Shown one piece after another: positions 63,005-64,000 of a stretch of DNA of 64,000 bases. The notes below the pieces were generated by a model. The model had not been told where the DNA came from. It was given only the letters and a program-made list of their open reading frames with translations, and did no database searches. Position numbers and translations under genes: made by a program. Within the stretch, counting starts at the first letter, position 1. The number at the start of each line of letters is the position of its first letter. Source of the DNA: Hyphomicrobiales bacterium. GTDB lineage: Bacteria > Pseudomonadota > Alphaproteobacteria > Rhizobiales > Rhizobiaceae. The stretch spans positions 31,500 to 95,499 of the forward strand of contig QEVK01000017.1 of assembly GCA_003577315.1 (NCBI GenBank). Direction: 5' to 3'.

Positions 63005-64000
63005 CTACTCGCGGCCGCTCTGCTTCTTGAGCGCGGCGCCCAGGATGTCGCCCAGCGAGGCGCCGGAGTCGGTCGAGCCGTACTGCGCGACGGCCTCCTT
63101 CTCCTCGGCGATCTCGAGCGCCTTGATCGAGACCTGCAGCTTGCGGGTCTTCTTGTCGAAGGCGACGACGCGGGCGTCGACCTTCTGGCCGACCGAGAAG
63201 CGCTCGGGGCGCTGCTCGTCGCGGTCGCGCGACAGGTCCGAGCGCTTGATGAAGGTGTCGAGGTCGTGGTCGACCAGCCTGACCTCCAGGCCGCCGTCCT
63301 TGACGCCGGTGACCTCGCAGGTGACGACCGCGCCCTTGCGCAGCTCGCCGGAGGCGGCCGCATCGCCGATGCGGTCACGCGAGAGCTGCTTGATGCCGAG
63401 CGAGATGCGCTCCTTCTCGATGTCGACGTCGAGAACCTGCGCCTGCACCACGTCGCCGCGGTTGTACTCCTCGATCACCTGCTCGCCGGGGCGGCTCCAG
63501 TCGAGGTCGGACAGGTGGACCATGCCGTCCACGTCGCCGTCGAGGCCGATGAACAGGCCGAACTCGGTCTTGTTCTTGACCTCGCCCTCGACAACCGAGC
63601 CCGAAGGATGGTTGCGGGCGAACGCCTCCCACGGGTTCTCCAGCGTCTGCTTGAGGCCGAGCGAGATGCGGCGCTTCTGCGGGTCGACCTCGAGCACCAC
63701 CACGTCGACCTCCTGCGTGGTCGACAGGATCTTGCCGGGGTGGACGTTCTTCTTGGTCCACGACATCTCGGAGACGTGGATGAGGCCCTCGATGCCCGGC
63801 TCCAGCTCGACGAACGCGCCGTAGTCGGTGATGTTGGTGACCTTGCCGCGGATCTTCTTGCCGATCGGGAACTTGGTGCCGATGTCCTGCCAGGGATCGG
63901 CCTCGAGCTGCTTCATGCCGAGCGAGATGCGGTGCGTCTCCTGGTTGATGCGGATGATCTGCACCTTGACCGTCTGGCCGATGTTGAGGATCTCGGTCGG
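63005..64000 (-). CDS. rpsA: 30S ribosomal protein S1 (5' part missing)
   Basis: C-terminal ~331 residues of ribosomal protein S1, which unfolds and loads mRNA on the 30S subunit. At least four S1 (OB-fold) repeats are visible, recognised by GKVTNITDYGAFVELEPGIEGLIHVSE and the later GEVKNKTEFGLFIGLDGDVDGMVHLSD. The frame is open through the window edge (before 64000 it reads ...LNIGQTVKVQI), so the start lies outside. The C-terminus is normal for alphaproteobacterial S1 (LGDILGAALKKQ). A strong terminator follows. Confidence 0.96.
   Translation of the reverse strand, partial: PTEILNIGQTVKVQIIRINQETHRISLGMKQLEADPWQDIGTKFPIGKKIRGKVTNITDYGAFVELEPGIEGLIHVSEMSWTKKNVHPGKILSTTQEVDVVVLEVDPQKRRISLGLKQTLENPWEAFARNHPSGSVVEGEVKNKTEFGLFIGLDGDVDGMVHLSDLDWSRPGEQVIEEYNRGDVVQAQVLDVDIEKERISLGIKQLSRDRIGDAAASGELRKGAVVTCEVTGVKDGGLEVRLVDHDLDTFIKRSDLSRDRDEQRPERFSVGQKVDARVVAFDKKTRKLQVSIKALEIAEEKEAVAQYGSTDSGASLGDILGAALKKQSGRE

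Overview
The window reads as a chromosomal segment of a high-GC alphaproteobacterium, most likely order Hyphomicrobiales (Rhizobiales), family Phyllobacteriaceae or close to it. This rests on the gene order mutM - enoyl-CoA hydratase - rpsT - dnaA - dnaN - recF, a complete tad/cpa Flp-pilus locus of rhizobial type, an ActS/ActR (RegB/RegA) redox pair, hrcA-grpE beside rph, and the rhizobial-type CTCCCCGC...GCGGGGAG palindromes. The assignment is made from gene content and order only. I saw no prophage, insertion sequence, CRISPR array, rRNA or tRNA gene.

Layout. 1-1081: mrp (cut by the window edge), divergent from a LysR regulator. 2205-8215: a complete NAD-linked molybdenum formate dehydrogenase operon, fdsGBA-fdhD-fdsD, with repeated ATAGAT/ATCTAT elements on both sides of the LysR gene. 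8361-17285 (minus): Flp pilus locus, transcribed flp-cpaA-cpaB-cpaC-cpaD-cpaE-cpaF-tadB-tadC, with a plus-strand satellite (secretin N-domain-like protein and two TadE/F-like pseudopilins, 17652-19458). 19493-23919: orphan PhnD-like binding protein, deoB, mutM, enoyl-CoA hydratase, rpsT. 24743-31603: dnaA, dnaN, recF, a MoeB/ThiF-like protein, actS and actR. 31859-34942: class A penicillin-binding protein and an SDR. 34959-41438: PAS-LuxR regulator divergent from a branched-chain-amide/amino-acid type ABC transporter with a terminal alpha/beta hydrolase. 41807-50906: gyrB, a P450, a Tat-exported cyclase and a housekeeping block (yraN, rsmI, hemW, rdgB, VOC protein, rph). 51045-53636: hrcA, grpE, a TRIC-type channel. 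53640-62922: sugar kinase, idi and a respiratory operon with its CRP/FNR regulator. 63005-64000: rpsA, cut by the window edge.

The most interesting part is 55278-62922. A CRP/FNR-family regulator without an N-terminal cysteine cluster (so of Dnr/NnrR rather than Fnr type) is divergent from a nine- to ten-gene operon, and a perfect FNR-type box (TTGAC-N4-GTCAA) lies between them. The operon starts with a 54-residue single-span protein. It continues with a CuA-bearing subunit II, a heme-copper subunit I, heme O synthase (CtaB), SCO1/SenC, a fusion of cytochrome b with two [4Fe-4S] clusters and an MvhD-like domain, an unknown membrane-anchored protein and a bacteriohemerythrin. Subunit I keeps all the heme and CuB histidines, but the HPEVY tyrosine position is glutamine. 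That residue is needed for ordinary O2 reduction and is replaced in nitric oxide reductases. Together with SenC, hemerythrin and the Dnr-like regulator, this suggests an unconventional, CuA-type nitric oxide reductase system. The quinol/FeS/MvhD-like fusion is a candidate new electron-transfer partner. This is inference from motifs and context; no search was run.
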